A stretch of 39,542 nt of DNA, from contig CAJNOQ010000891.1 of NCBI GenBank assembly GCA_905250885.1, positions 1 through 39,542 of the forward strand. The letters run 5' to 3'. Positions within the stretch are counted from its first letter, which is position 1. Every line of letters starts with the position of its first letter. Of this stretch, positions 20,923 to 32,234 are shown one piece after another. Below the pieces are notes generated by a model. It was given only the letters and a program-made list of their open reading frames with translations, was not told the origin of the DNA and ran no database searches. Both the position numbers and the translations under genes were made by a program. The DNA comes from Didymodactylos carnosus (Eukaryota; Rotifera; Eurotatoria; Philodinida; Philodinidae).

Positions 20923-23900
20923 TCATTTATCATTTGTACAATTTACTACTGACAGTATGTTTTCATCGAAACATATCCACTTTGAATTTTTCTCATTCAA
21001 ACTAGTAGGCAACGAACGTGAGTAGAAGAACCATGTGTAAATATTTAAAACAAACGTAAACAATAAAAATATTAAAAATACGAGGCGATTATAGATATGA
21101 ATTGCATATAGACTTTCTTTATCTTTTGAGATAGGTACAACAGCATTCGCTGATGATTTTAACGTTGATTTGTTTCTACTAGTTGATTGATTATTGGTAT
21201 TATTATCACATGGTCCATTTGGTTGATGACGAATGAATTCGTGGGTTGTGTTTGCAGTACCTCGTCGAATCCAAATTGTTGCTTCATTTCGAAGGTCGGC
21301 CGATGTTAAACTTCGTCGTCTTCGTCCGGAAAAAATTGTTGATGTATCCTGAGAAGATGATAATTCATTGTGGTGTTCCGAGAGAAATGTGTGAGATTTA
21401 GGTAATATGATTAATTTTGGAAACTGGTGGTGATTCGGTATGAAATCTCTTTCTAAATAGCAACTATTCGAATATTCAGCGACGTTTACATTATTCTTCT
21501 GAGGTAATAATAGAGGCGAATGTTGAGATGGTAAAGGTCGTGTATGTGATGTGGATGGAGGTGCTGTACGTTTCGCTTTTCGATGCATGTTTGTTGCGCA
21601 TACAACGTACGCCACATAGTCTAATGCTAGCCATCGAATCCAATGTGGTAAACGTTTTTTTTCACGTAATTTATTTGTAAAAGCAAACCATGTCATGGCC
21701 AAGAGGGAATAACACATGCATACCGTTAAATATAAACTAATTAAATGGACAGAGTCACTCTGAGATGGAACATCTTCACTTAAACGTAAACTAAACACGG
21801 AATAGGCCAACATAATACTGATGCCTATAATTAGAAAGAAAATTATCGAAATGGAGAATCTGTGCCTCTGTGCATTTTGATCACTGGTAATAGAATACAT
21901 CTGTAAAGTGCTTAATTTCCATCGATAGTTTGTTATCCGTTTTACCATGAGGTTTTGAGTGATTGTGATTGAGAGTTCTGAAGTTCGAGTGCTCCTTTAC
22001 AGTATTTTTTAATCGCTGACGCTAGAGTAAAGAAAATATTTATTTTTCAAGCAAAAGTGTTTATTCTCAAGAGTTGCAGCAAGGTGATTTATAGTCGTTG
22101 TTTGTCGCATCAACGCGGTTCACTTTTCAAGATTGTCTCTCTGTTTCAAATGGTTTTGATAGTTGACTTTCTCTGTCTGCCTATTCTATTTTTTTCCCAC
22201 TGTCAGACTAAAAATGTTATTCAACATTTGTTTATTTTCGGATTTGATTGCAGCTTCGTACTGTTATTTTGTTAACATTCGCATCCCACTCTTAAAAACC
22301 CTAAATTATTTTTAAGCCGGTCGAGTAAAACTCGTTGGAGGCTTATTCCTGCTCCACTACAAAAAATTCTTCTTTTCTTATTTCTTCTAGGCCCACATTT
22401 TTCCTTTTAGTCAGCCACTCGTTCTCAGTTATTCCATATCGTAGAGATTTGGGAAAAGGATCAGTCGCAAGAGGAAGAGTTGTAGATAAAACAATCCGTT
22501 CTTGTTTCATCCACAGTAATTGAATTATTATCGTTTCATCGATAATCTTTTAGACCCCTTGTAAAACATGGAATTATGGGTCCAATTATAGTTGATATAC
22601 AAAACAACAAATGTATATACTACAATTTTAAATATGAAAAAACTTTATAAAATTCAGTAAAAAAGATTAATTGAGTAATGGATTTCTTTCTCAGCACGAA
22701 TAGTGTACAGAAAACAGGTGTACTTTATAATAAAAAATGTATAAATACACTTAAATCAGTGATATTGGGCCCACAAAACCATCTATCGATCAAAAATGCT
22801 ACCTGTTACTACATTTTCATGGATGGAACATTTCTGGAACAAATTTGTCACATTATATTTTGAACAAGGTGTTATATCTGTATGTGATTATTTCCAAATG
22901 CCAAGATCAAATGGTGTCATTTCCATTTCAACAAGTGTTTGTACACAAAATTACAAAATTTAGATTTTGAATGAAACAAGAAAAGGTTAAAACTTTCTAA
23001 ATTATGTAAACGATTATTTCGATTAACATATAATGTCTTACGTGGTGCTAAACTGAATTTTACAAACTTTTTTCAAATGCAAAACATCTTTCAAATACAT
23101 CTTTGTTTTCTGTGATATCATATAGATGCAACCATAATCCCGTATTTTACAAGGGGTCCAAAAAGTTGTCAACGGAACAAGAATCAAGGTTCATTGATTT
23201 TAAACATAGGGCCGACAAATCAAGATAAATAAATGTCAACGAATCGAGCAAGAAATTAGTGTCGACGAAACAAGAATATCCTGTTGAAATATTTGAAGTT
23301 ATTTCACTCATATCTGTTTTAATTATCTTATAATTAGTTCTGAAAGTTGATACATTTCTCAAAAACTTTGTATAGAGATAATTTGAAACTAACTACCCTG
23401 TGGACAGATTGGAAAGCCGACCGAGTGAAACGTCCTTTAGAAACATTTTAGACACCATATGATTCGCTCAGATAGGCTATAAGAGTTCGTTATTCCTGCT
23501 TTACATAAGGATAATAACATAAATGCATTTCCTTTTCTTTTCTATTTCGTTTATATCTCTCACATAGAAAATGATATTTAGCCGCCAGATCACAATTAAT
23601 TATCTCTGTAAAAAAGTCTTTAAAAAAATATGTCACGTTCAGACACTAATTATACGATAATTAAAATATATATCGGCAAAATCACTTTAGATGTTTCACG
23701 TACAACTGTTTCACTTTCCACTCATTTTTGTCCTGAATATCTAGGACAAGAGATAGCCAAGAATGGGTCGCTGACTAAACCAAAAGGTGATGTAAAGAAG
23801 AGAGATGAAAGGGGAAAGAAGAATTTTGTAAGATGAAAAAGAATAAGCCGCTCTGAGTTTCGCTTGATCGGCTTAATTAATTGTCATTAGAAAAAGACAG

Positions 23901-26900
23901 AGAGAATGAAACAAGAGAATAGTCAGCATATAATGACTAATTTGTCACACGTTCATACATTAACCTTATCTATGCATTACCTATCATTATATCGTTAAGA
24001 TGGAGACCAAGATTCTCAATTGACAATGATAATGTCACAAAATAGCTACTTCATTTGATGGTTGTATAAGTCCTAGGCGTAGTGCTCTTTCTTTCTGCTG
24101 CACTAATTGAGATAAAAAGTGCTGTTCTTTAGCACTTTGTTATCGTTTTTAGGCCTTCACCACACTATTTTTCTATACTAGAATAATTGCCAACAGCTTG
24201 CTGAACGTTGTACTCTTATTCTCTGCTGAAGTGATTGAGATAAAAAGTGCTGTTTTTTAATGCTTAAGTTATCGTTTTAGGTTCTTTATCACGTTCTTTT
24301 TCTCTATTAGAATAATTGCCAAGGGTAATCGCTAAAGTGTTTCTAAGGAACGTTTCACGTGGCTGGCTTTCCAATCGGCCCGCAGGATAGTTGGCATCTC
24401 GTCTAACATGGGATTAGTTTCACTTTCGATGTCTATTGTTATTGTACCGTTTTCTCATTATATATTTAATAATGGGTGTCAATTGTTTTGATCACCAAAT
24501 TTTCCAGCATCACATTTTTATACATATAAACATATAAATTTTAACAAAGACAATATTTTCACAGTTTTATTTACATTTATTTACAAATTTAAAGCTTTGC
24601 TAACTTTCTTGGGGCGTCCTTTTGTTTTTCGTTTACCCAATGGTTGAATACGTGTTTTATCGCTAACTTGATACAAGTTAAATAAAATTGCCAATCCAAC
24701 CGAGGCAACACAGTTTTATTTACATTTATTTACAAATTTAAAGCTGGTTGAATATGTGTAGTCAAATTTATTAGTTATATGTATACAAATGTGATGCTGG
24801 AAAATTTGGTGATCAAAAGTATCTCTTTTTGGTGATCATTTGTATCTAAAAAATTTGGTGATCAAAAGTACCTTTACTCTTTAATAATCGGATTTGATTT
24901 CTACTTTTTCATTGAGAATATCCATGCTATTTGAAAGTAGAGCTCGGCATAGACAGTTTTTAGATTTAAATTACGGCAGCTTAGATCTAATAGCACTGGT
25001 AAAAAACGCCGATTTCCGGCTAGTTCCTACATCCAGATACGGTAAGTAATTTCGGTAGCAGTAAACGGCGAGTTTCAGCAGTTTTAGAGTGTCTTTTCTG
25101 ACCACTAAAACAGATCTTCATATGCAGCATCAGAACTGTTCATGAACGATACCGAAATCACATGAAATGCAATCGTGTAATCAAAAGCCTTATCTGCTAT
25201 TTTTCATCCTTCCCATACTTTTTAATCCTACAGTGTGAAAAAAGTGTACTTCGCCTAAGAGGCAACCTCATTTTTGATCAATAAGATATTTCCATGTAAA
25301 AGACGCGTCATGAAGCTTTATGAAAGTGCCTGGATTCCAGTTTTATGCACTCATAGTATCTACGTAAGACATTGTGGATGGATAGTCCAGGCAGCGTGAA
25401 TGCATTCTCCCATGTAAATTAGGCGCATTTTTGAAAGTAGGACATCCCGCTGTCCGTAAAGCATCCAGAATGCACTAAATACGCTGAGATCGAATACAAA
25501 ACTCGACTACCACGAAAAAAGTGCAAAAAAGAGATGAATAAGTCCATCTAGAATGAACAAATAGGATAGAAAGAATGTTAGTCTTTCTTCTTGGATATAG
25601 ACGGATTAGGAAAAAGGGACTCAATTGCTTGTTAGTTTTAGTTATGAGATTTTTAACTTCCAAACATACCTGAGTATATGTATTGAAGAATGGCCAAACC
25701 ACCGTTTTTAATTCGGTTTTTGGTCTTATATAAAGCATCTGGTCAGAAATCAACAAATTTCCCTTACTCCAAAGATATTATAAAATGAAAGCATCTTATT
25801 AGTGAATAATTATTTAATGTCGGTATGTTGAGATCTTTTTCCTTTTGACGATAAAAAATATATGAAATGTTCGATCTTACAGTGGTCTCACACAGAAAAG
25901 GTCATAATACAGTTCAATACATAATGTTTAAATCAATATGTCTAAACAAGATATGGCTGCATTTAGCTGGATTCAGTATTTCCTAATCTCATTTCAACTT
26001 TGTTTCTCTGCAAAAATATATTTATTAATCGAAGATAAGATATTTTAACACAATTCAACAGTGGAAAATTAGACAAATATAAACTTTTCTATCGTATCTA
26101 CCATCTTTCAAATTAATAAGATTTAAGCACTAAAATTCATTTTTTAGTTCAAATAAGATTAGGAAATACTAAATCTAGCTAAATGCAGCCAAGTCTTGTT
26201 CAAACACACTGATTCAAACATTGTGTATTGAGCAGTATTATGACCTTTTCTATGTGATCACATAGAAAAGGTCATAATACTGCTCAATAGAAAAGGTCAT
26301 AATACTGCTCTCACATGTGAGACCACTGAGAGATCGAACACTTCATATATTTTTTATCATCAACAGGGAAAAGATCTCAATATAACAACATCAAAGCAGT
26401 TTTCACTGACAAGGTGCTTTGGAGTGAGGGAAATCCGATGATTTCTGACCTTCTGCTGCTCCTTACGGGGTGTGCAAACTTGTAGTTAATAACTATATTA
26501 TTCCCGTATAGTGACGTTTATTCAAACACGAACGTTTCAGCTTGGTAAAGCCTTTTTCACGGTGACAATAGAAAGAGTGGAACTAGAAATAACATTCAAA
26601 TTGGTGAAATAGATTCAATTATTAAAAGAATTATTAAAAATGACAGATCATCGAAAATAAAGTGCTGACTTCAGGTGTGATTACAATCATACCTGAAGTC
26701 AGCACTTTATCTTCGATGATCTGTCATTTTTAATAATTCTTTTAATAATTGAATCTATTTCACCAATTTGAATGTTATTTCTAGTTCCACTCTTTCTATT
26801 GTCACCGTGAAAAAGGCTTTACCAAGCAGAAACGCTGGTGTCTGAATAAACGTCACTATACGGGAATAATATAGTTATTAACTACAAATACTACAGTGGT

Positions 26901-28755
26901 ATACAGCAACAGCCTCTAATTTTTCTTTAATATGAAATTTTTCAGAACATCACACAGTAAAACATAAATACTTTATCTTTTCTGTTTACACATCAGAGCT
27001 GCAGATTACACTTTTTTCTCGCAACTTCTCTTTCACATATCAGACCTGTACTCATTTTATAAGTGTTTAATCGAAATATAGAGCAAAATAATCGGAAATA
27101 ATGGATACACCGGAATAAATGTTCACTAACAGTATTTAATATTTCTTCAATATCTTTTTCAGTTTTTATCGTTTTACTTTCAAACTACAGCAAAATTTTG
27201 CTGACTTTTAACCATGTAAAAACGATTTTTAGTTTTGACAATATGTACGTTTTCCTAACAATTATCGATAATTGATAATGTGGAGAAAGCATTTTGTATT
27301 GAATCAGAAGTTTGACATCTATATTAATGTTGATCTAAATGCATAACTTCTTATACATTACGTAGGGCATACCAAAAGTAACGAGATTTGCAGGTAAAAA
27401 CCCACAGACTAGAGGTAATCATATCCAAGTATCCACTTCAGCAAGTATTTGAGTTAGTAGACACGATTACCCACGCACAAGAAATTTGTTTCAAAACATT
27501 TGCTGAAAGTTGTTTTTGAATCATCTTTGATTGAAAAATTCATCAGTTGTATGAATTTTCCAAAATAGAGGCCAAAATACCCAATTTTTTAATCAAAGAT
27601 GATTCGAAAAAAACTTTCAGCAAATGTTATGGATCAAGTTTATTGTGCGTGGGTAATCTTGTCTACTAGCTCAAATACTTGCTGAAGTGTAAACTTAATT
27701 AACCCTAGTCTGTGGGTTTTACTAGCATATCTCGTTACTTTTGGTATGTCCTAAGTATAATGAGTAATAATACAACAGTTTTCTTTTTTTCTACTCTTGT
27801 CGGTAATTCAACCTACAAACTGTGTGTCAAATATGACTTTACCTATTTGCATTTCCTGTGCGAATGGAATAAAAAATGATACTAATGTTAAAATTGTTAA
27901 CATTAGGGCTGGTACAACGGTGTTATATATCGCTTGTAATGGTTTTCGTCGAATTAATACTGTAAAATTAATTTCATAAAATGGATCCTTTTCAATCCAA
28001 TTTGCAAATTCTTGTTCTCTTATTGTTTGTTTCACGGCAAGCAACTTCCATTCGTTATTTGGTGCATAATCAGGTAGCTTAAAGAGATAAACGTACAGTT
28101 AGTATAGTATTTTTTCCTCAAAAATACATTGTTTACTTCAGGTTGTTCTTCCCAAAATCTAAATGAAAATTATTCTAAAGCTACTCTTCTATAAAAGTAA
28201 CAATATAGTTAACCTGTATTGAATTATTTTCTTTGTATGACTCCATGATCCAAATACCATTTCGCATGATTGTTCGTCAAATGGAAAATGTCTGATACCC
28301 ATTCGACATCTTGTTCTTAAATGTGCCAAGGGCATTGGCCATACGACGAGTCCATCGTTATTAATCACCATGTTTTGCGATTCTTGTGGTATTAAGTATC
28401 CCGTATTATCAGCTGTATTATACAAAAATGTATCCGGATACCATAACATCGATGCTGGTATTCTTAATAATGTGAGATTATCATATTCTGATCGATTCCA
28501 CATTAAACGTGAATCTATCCATTTTTGATCAACAAATACGTTTGATACCATAATTTGTTCTTTTTCAATCATGTTAATTATTTGATTAAATACCAGACGA
28601 AAATCAATAATGACAACACTGCTTGGACGAACTTTTTTCGAATAATTAGCCTCATTTAATAATGTTCGAATTAATTTTTCTTCATAATGACTAGCTGTCA
28701 ATATTAAAATAAAATAATTTTCGAATAAAAATAATATTATACCAACATTACGCAT
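20923..28755 (-). CDS. Pentameric ligand-gated ion channel subunit (nicotinic receptor-like)
   Basis: Exons 28,755-28,214, 28,158-28,137 (22 nt), 28,077-27,843 and 21,824-20,923 join with GT-AG introns of 55, 59 and 6,018 nt to 1,701 nt, 566 residues, with phase kept at each junction. In order: signal peptide (about 1-22); ligand-binding domain with WYPDTFLYNTADN (loop A) and the 13-residue Cys loop CRMGIRHFPFDEQSC (150-164); M1 about 238-260; M2 GISIMLAYSVFSLRLSED (267-284); M3 about 292-315; a long basic, Ser-rich cytoplasmic loop; M4 about 514-534. It forms part of a plasma-membrane receptor channel opened by a transmitter. No vicinal Cys pair is present where loop C should be, so it is a non-alpha type. 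The M1-M2 linker is two residues shorter than in vertebrate alpha7 and lacks the GEK motif. The extracellular domain is one exon. Only the 22-nt exon is inferred from phase and splice sites alone. Confidence 0.88.
22313..22345. repeat. Imperfect palindrome AAGCC...GGCTT
   Basis: A stem of AAGCC/GGCTT with inner CGAG/CTCG. A related palindrome, TAAGCCG...CGGCTTA, lies at 23,844-23,875, and AAGCCGACCGAGTGAAAC lies in the left terminal repeat at 23,415. They may be ends of one transposon family. Confidence 0.4.
22553..23158. mobile_element. 0.6-kb element with about 27-bp terminal inverted repeats
   Basis: The left end GACCCCTTGTAAAACATGGA is matched by the complement of the right end (GACCCCTTGTAAAATACGGG), and the match continues into ATTATGG. 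The interior is AT-rich and has no transposase. Target duplication is not clear. This is a non-autonomous DNA transposon inside the channel intron. Confidence 0.65.
23160..23285. repeat. Short diverged repeats of a GTCAACGAAACAAGAA-like motif
   Basis: Related motifs start near 23,168 (GTCAACGGAACAAGAA), 23,213, 23,236 (GTCAACGAATCGAGCAAGAA) and 23,261 (GTCGACGAAACAAGAA), spaced roughly 23-45 bp apart. It looks like a decayed minisatellite. Confidence 0.45.
23391..24392. mobile_element. 1.0-kb inverted-repeat element with tandem interior
   Basis: Terminal inverted repeats of about 60 bp pair AACTACCCTG...GATTGGAAAGCC (left) with the complement of the right end at 24,334-24,392, with scattered mismatches. 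The interior holds two tandem units of period 128 bp (24,082-24,209 and 24,210-24,322), each with GAGATAAAAAGTGCTGTT and GAATAATTGCCAA. No transposase is seen. Confidence 0.65.
24474..24879. mobile_element. MULE-type non-autonomous element with 9-bp target duplication
   Basis: TTTAATAAT occurs on both sides (24,465-24,473 and 24,880-24,888), a 9-bp target duplication as made by Mutator-like transposases. Inverted ends share TTTTGATCACCAAATTTT and an inner stretch. TTTGGTGATC is repeated three times at the right end. Inside, a 37-bp direct repeat (near 24,561 and 24,708) flanks a minus-strand open piece ending in KRKTKGRPKKVSKALNL and a stop (about 24,711-24,589). KGRPKK is an AT-hook, common at the C-terminus of MULE/SWIM-type transposases. 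The element is best explained as an internally deleted MULE that keeps the last codons of its transposase. Confidence 0.68.
25741..26450. mobile_element. 710-bp long-inverted-repeat element
   Basis: Ends GGTCAGAAATCA and TGATTTCTGACC are inverted, and pairing continues for roughly 250 bp (left arm to about 25,997, right arm from about 26,153). Shared stretches include ATGAAATGTTCGATC-like, GTGGTCTCACA and AGGTCATAATAC. The right arm has an extra perfect palindrome. No transposase or clear target duplication is seen. Confidence 0.72.
26227..26288. repeat. Perfect 62-bp palindrome without spacer
   Basis: The 31 bases starting ATTGAGCAGTATTATGACC are followed directly by their exact complement. 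A third copy of most of the arm (AGAAAAGGTCATAATACTGC) follows at 26,289-26,310. The palindrome lies in the right arm of the 710-bp element and probably arose by local inverted duplication there. Confidence 0.9.
26480..26887. mobile_element. 408-bp near-perfect snapback element
   Basis: The arms of about 203 bp start TTGTAGTTAATAACTATATT and meet at a 3-nt loop (ACA at 26,683-26,685). Only a handful of mismatches occur, mostly in the stretch after GTTTATTCA. It is non-coding. As RNA it would fold into one very stable hairpin. Confidence 0.85.
27365..27751. mobile_element. 387-bp mariner-type MITE with TA target duplication
   Basis: TA at 27,363-27,364 and 27,752-27,753 flanks inverted ends GGGCATACCAAAAGTAACGA and the complement of GGACATACCAAAAGTAACGA. 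TA duplications are the mark of Tc1/mariner transposases. Pairing continues deep inside (AACCCACAGACTAG, ATTACCCACGCACAA, ATTTGCTGAAAG, AATCATCTTTGATT), so the element is a foldback MITE. It is the element nearest the exon, about 90 bp from the splice donor of the large intron. Confidence 0.85.
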
Positions 28756-31400
28756 TCTCTATCATGTATAGTCAACAAATTGAATAATACACGAAATAAA
28801 ATAGATAATTTCTAAATAAAAATAAAATATGATATATCGAAAATATACCTTTTTTAAATTATAACTCGACTAGGGAAGAGAACTACTTTTCTTAACATAT
28901 CATTTCAGATGTTTATATACAAATAAGATGGGTTATGTACTGAATTACTGAGTTCTTGAATTCTTTTATTAACTGTGTAATATGATTTTGTGCGTAGTTT
29001 CGTTTTAGCTCTTTCTTTCTCTCTCTTTGTGTATACATCTACTCAAAACAGGTAATGTTATCCAATCAGTATACAATAACAAGAGAGCAGAAGATCCTAG
29101 ATCCGTCTCTATTCCATGGGGCGTTTTATTGACTTTGTTCATTTTCTATTTTCTGACATTGTTTACATTAACAAATGTTTTCGAACTACATCGAAAAAAA
29201 AAGATTTATTTACAATTACGATGCATAAGTCTGTTACGAATTAGTTCACTACACTCAAGTTAAAGAAAAACGAAAGAAAAGAAAATAGACTGAAGTAGAC
29301 TATTTTATGATGGATGAATTCGACTTAGTCATCTCATCTATCATATTTTAGCGACAGTTAGATCTCTACTAGGTACGATTATGGTCTCACTCATTATAAC
29401 CATATACTCCCTTCAAGATTCTAAGCTCTCTGAACGTTTAAAAGTGAAAGAATCTGTTTCACGAATCCTCACCATAAAAAGTAATAAAGGCAAAACAATA
29501 GAGATAATCGACTTGTCTTTGTCTTATAGAAATAAGATGGACGGCGCACCTCGTATAGAAAAAGAAGTATCTCAAAATAAGATGGATAAATTGGTCGAGA
29601 AAAAGTAAGGTGTTACATACGGTCAAATGCTACTTTTATTAAAGTATAATTCAAAAGGAGAAATGGTACATGTCCTACTGCATATCGATATAAAAAAAAC
29701 CTGTAAAATCACAGTATAAAGTTGAAATCTTCTTTTCTTTTCCTGATGTGTTAGTATGAGTCATCGATAATGTACTTATATATTTTCAGTAGTATAGCTC
29801 CTCACCTTTATATATGAAAATAGTTGAAAAAAATCCATTCATAGCACTTATCTAAATTTAAGGCAAAACAAAAAATTTCTTTGATTGAGTGTCTTAACAT
29901 CTCGACATAGAAATCAAAAAGCTTATTCATTTAGACGATAATATGCTTTTCGAATAGAAATAGTGAAAAAATACGGAAATTGTAAGTATGTAGCGTGTTA
30001 TTGATTTTTATAATTGCCAATAAAAAATAAATTGAGAATTTCTCATAAAGTTTTTCCGGTACAAATACGACAAAAAATGCTTCAGTAGACATAGAATTAG
30101 ATTGTCTTCGTTGTCAAATATCAACAACACAAACCTATGACAAATTATCAATACATTATTACAAATAAGATCAATAAACGTGGGTGGTATAGATGTGTAA
30201 TCTTTGAAGGGAGATTAAATCGTAATTTCCTCATTAACCAAGTAGAGATAATATATCAGAGGAGAAACAAAATTATTGAAATATTTTGTAAGAAATCCAT
30301 AAATAGACAATTCATGATTGATGATAGTGTATAGTGTAGAAAGCAAAGATTCTTTTTTATGATAATAGAAGAAAGTAGGAGTGAGCAATTGCTAAAACGG
30401 TTGAGGTTGTCTTCCACCGAAATGTCATTATAGTTGACAAGGTTAAGAACTTTTTAAACATGTCAAAAACTTACCCGACACATACATTCTACTTCATTCC
30501 ATTTTACATCTTAAAATGTGTTTTGAACTTGAAAATAGATCAAATTTGTTCATTCTTTTGTTTTTTTTTTACAGAATAAATTCTATTATGCGTTTAATGT
30601 GCGTGATACTCACCATCAAAAAATACAAGTATATTCATCAAAGGCACATACATGCTCAAGTGTCATCATCTAAACTGATTATTATTTGAAAATGATGATG
30701 ATAATGAAGATACTGGGCAATAGTGAAAATTGGACTCAAGGGTTACGTTGAAAAAATGATAATGTTGATGCAATATACTGTATCTGAAAGAAGAACGTTC
30801 TCTATTTTGTGTCAACAATCTAAGAACGTCAAAAATACCATAACACCGAACAAGAATATATATAAATGAATTACACATGTTCTATTTTTCATTTTTTTTT
30901 TCTTATTTTTTTTATGTGTTGTCACAAGTAAGATGAAATCATTATTAATAATTACTTCCTTCCTTGTGTAATCTATCGCATATCGTGCATATACATACAC
31001 AAACAAGTTGTCGAAATTGTTGATCATATCAATATATATTAATAGACGAAAGAAATAACAAAAAACAAATAGTGAGATATAACTTGATAATAATTAAAGT
31101 CATTTTGGGCGTATATTCATAATACAAATTTAATTATATTTAGTTCGTTAAATTTGCTATTGTTTTCAATTTCATTGATCATATATTTACTCTCTAAACA
31201 TGTTTGTTAATTAAAAATTTAAAACGAAACGAAAATGTATGCATAGTTTCATCATTTTTTCACTAATTCTGTTCCCTTTTTATAATACCCAAGTTTCAAA
31301 TAAATACCAGATATAACAGATTTTTGTCAAATAAATGTCACAACGAACATGATATGAACATTTTTCCATGAGAAAAATTCTGTAGTAACTAGAAATGAAT
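28756..31400. other. Upstream of the channel gene; intergenic
   Basis: The 5' flank of the channel gene is here (28,756 onward on the minus strand). Plus-strand open pieces at 29,027-29,263 (one hydrophobic stretch, VSIPWGVLLTLFIFYFLTLF) and 29,381-29,608 have no family match and no clear splice frame. A real but unrecognised small gene is possible. The rest is AT-rich with nothing seen. Confidence 0.35.
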
Positions 31401-31405
31401 TTCTC

Positions 31406-31437
<32 letters not shown>

Positions 31438-31466
31438 ATATACATATATATATATATATATATACA
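31401..31466. repeat. (TC)n and (TA)n microsatellite
   Basis: A CT-rich run with (CT)n at 31,401-31,437 is followed by an AT dinucleotide tract to 31,466. Confidence 0.9.
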
Positions 31467-32180
31467 TAGCATAACACAGAGATGTCAGATTAAAATATTC
31501 TGATACTATAATGGGTTATTGAGATTACAACTACTTTTTTTTTCTAAACATTTTCTCAGTCGAAGAGAATGTTTTTCTATTATCTATAATATACCACGAC
31601 AAGTTTTATGTAATAGTCAATTTATAATGCCAACGGAAATAATAGAGATATAAGTATTTGAGCGCCTTGTAACCTTCAAGAGAGAACGATAAAACAGTTG
31701 TAAAAAATCTTCGTCAACAACAAAAATAGCATCCATTTTTTTCTATGGCATTAAGTTTCAAAGAAAAACATTAACTAATTACCAACTTGATATAATAGAC
31801 TAAACAAATTATCTGAAACTCTCTAGATGAGATATTAATATTTCCATGCCTTAAGCTATATGAATAAAAGCATAAAAGTAAGTAAGTTTTATTTAATACA
31901 CCATTGATACCATTTATAAGTTTGTCAAACTAATATGAGAAAAAAATAATCTGGTGATATTATCATTCTTTTTTTATTCATTATAAAGTCTAATCATGAA
32001 AAATTCGATCCCTCCAGATGCTCACCATTATTTTCTCAATTGAATTTGGCTAATCACTATTATCATTATCTAATATTGTTCAAATTCATAAACAGAGTGA
32101 TATAAATAGAACATTGATTCTCATGTGTCACACATACTATTTTTTTGTCAAAAAAATAATAATAATACTTCGCTTTATTA
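31467..32180. other. AT-rich intergenic, nothing recognised
   Basis: No open frame of note and no repeat structure apart from homopolymer runs. Confidence 0.4.
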
Positions 32181-32234
32181 AGAAAGAAAGAAAGAAAGAA
32201 AGAAAGAAAAAGAGAGAGAGAGAAGAGAGAGAGT
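32181..32234. repeat. (AGAA)n / (GA)n microsatellite
   Basis: About seven AGAA units are followed by GA repeats with one interruption. Confidence 0.9.

Larger units (their letters stand above)
21825..27842 (-). other. 6,018-nt intron in the channel gene, filled with inverted-repeat elements
   Basis: The donor is ATAG|GTAAAG at 27,843/27,842 and the acceptor TTTCTTTCTAATTATAG|GC at 21,825/21,824. The intron splits a Gly codon at the start of M2. The other introns in this window are 50-250 nt. At least six inverted-repeat elements (listed separately) occupy most of the excess. The stretches 21,825-22,552, 24,893-25,740 and 26,888-27,364 hold no gene that I can recognise. Confidence 0.88.

Noticed and set aside
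20923-21948. Single-exon membrane protein starting at 21,948
   Set aside because: The first 41 codons are intron. The AG acceptor at 21,825 joins in phase to the upstream receptor exons, and M2-M3-M4 need them.
29027-29608. Two plus-strand open frames, one with a hydrophobic stretch
   Set aside because: No signal peptide in frame, no family match and no convincing splice sites. Kept only as a note in the intergenic entry.
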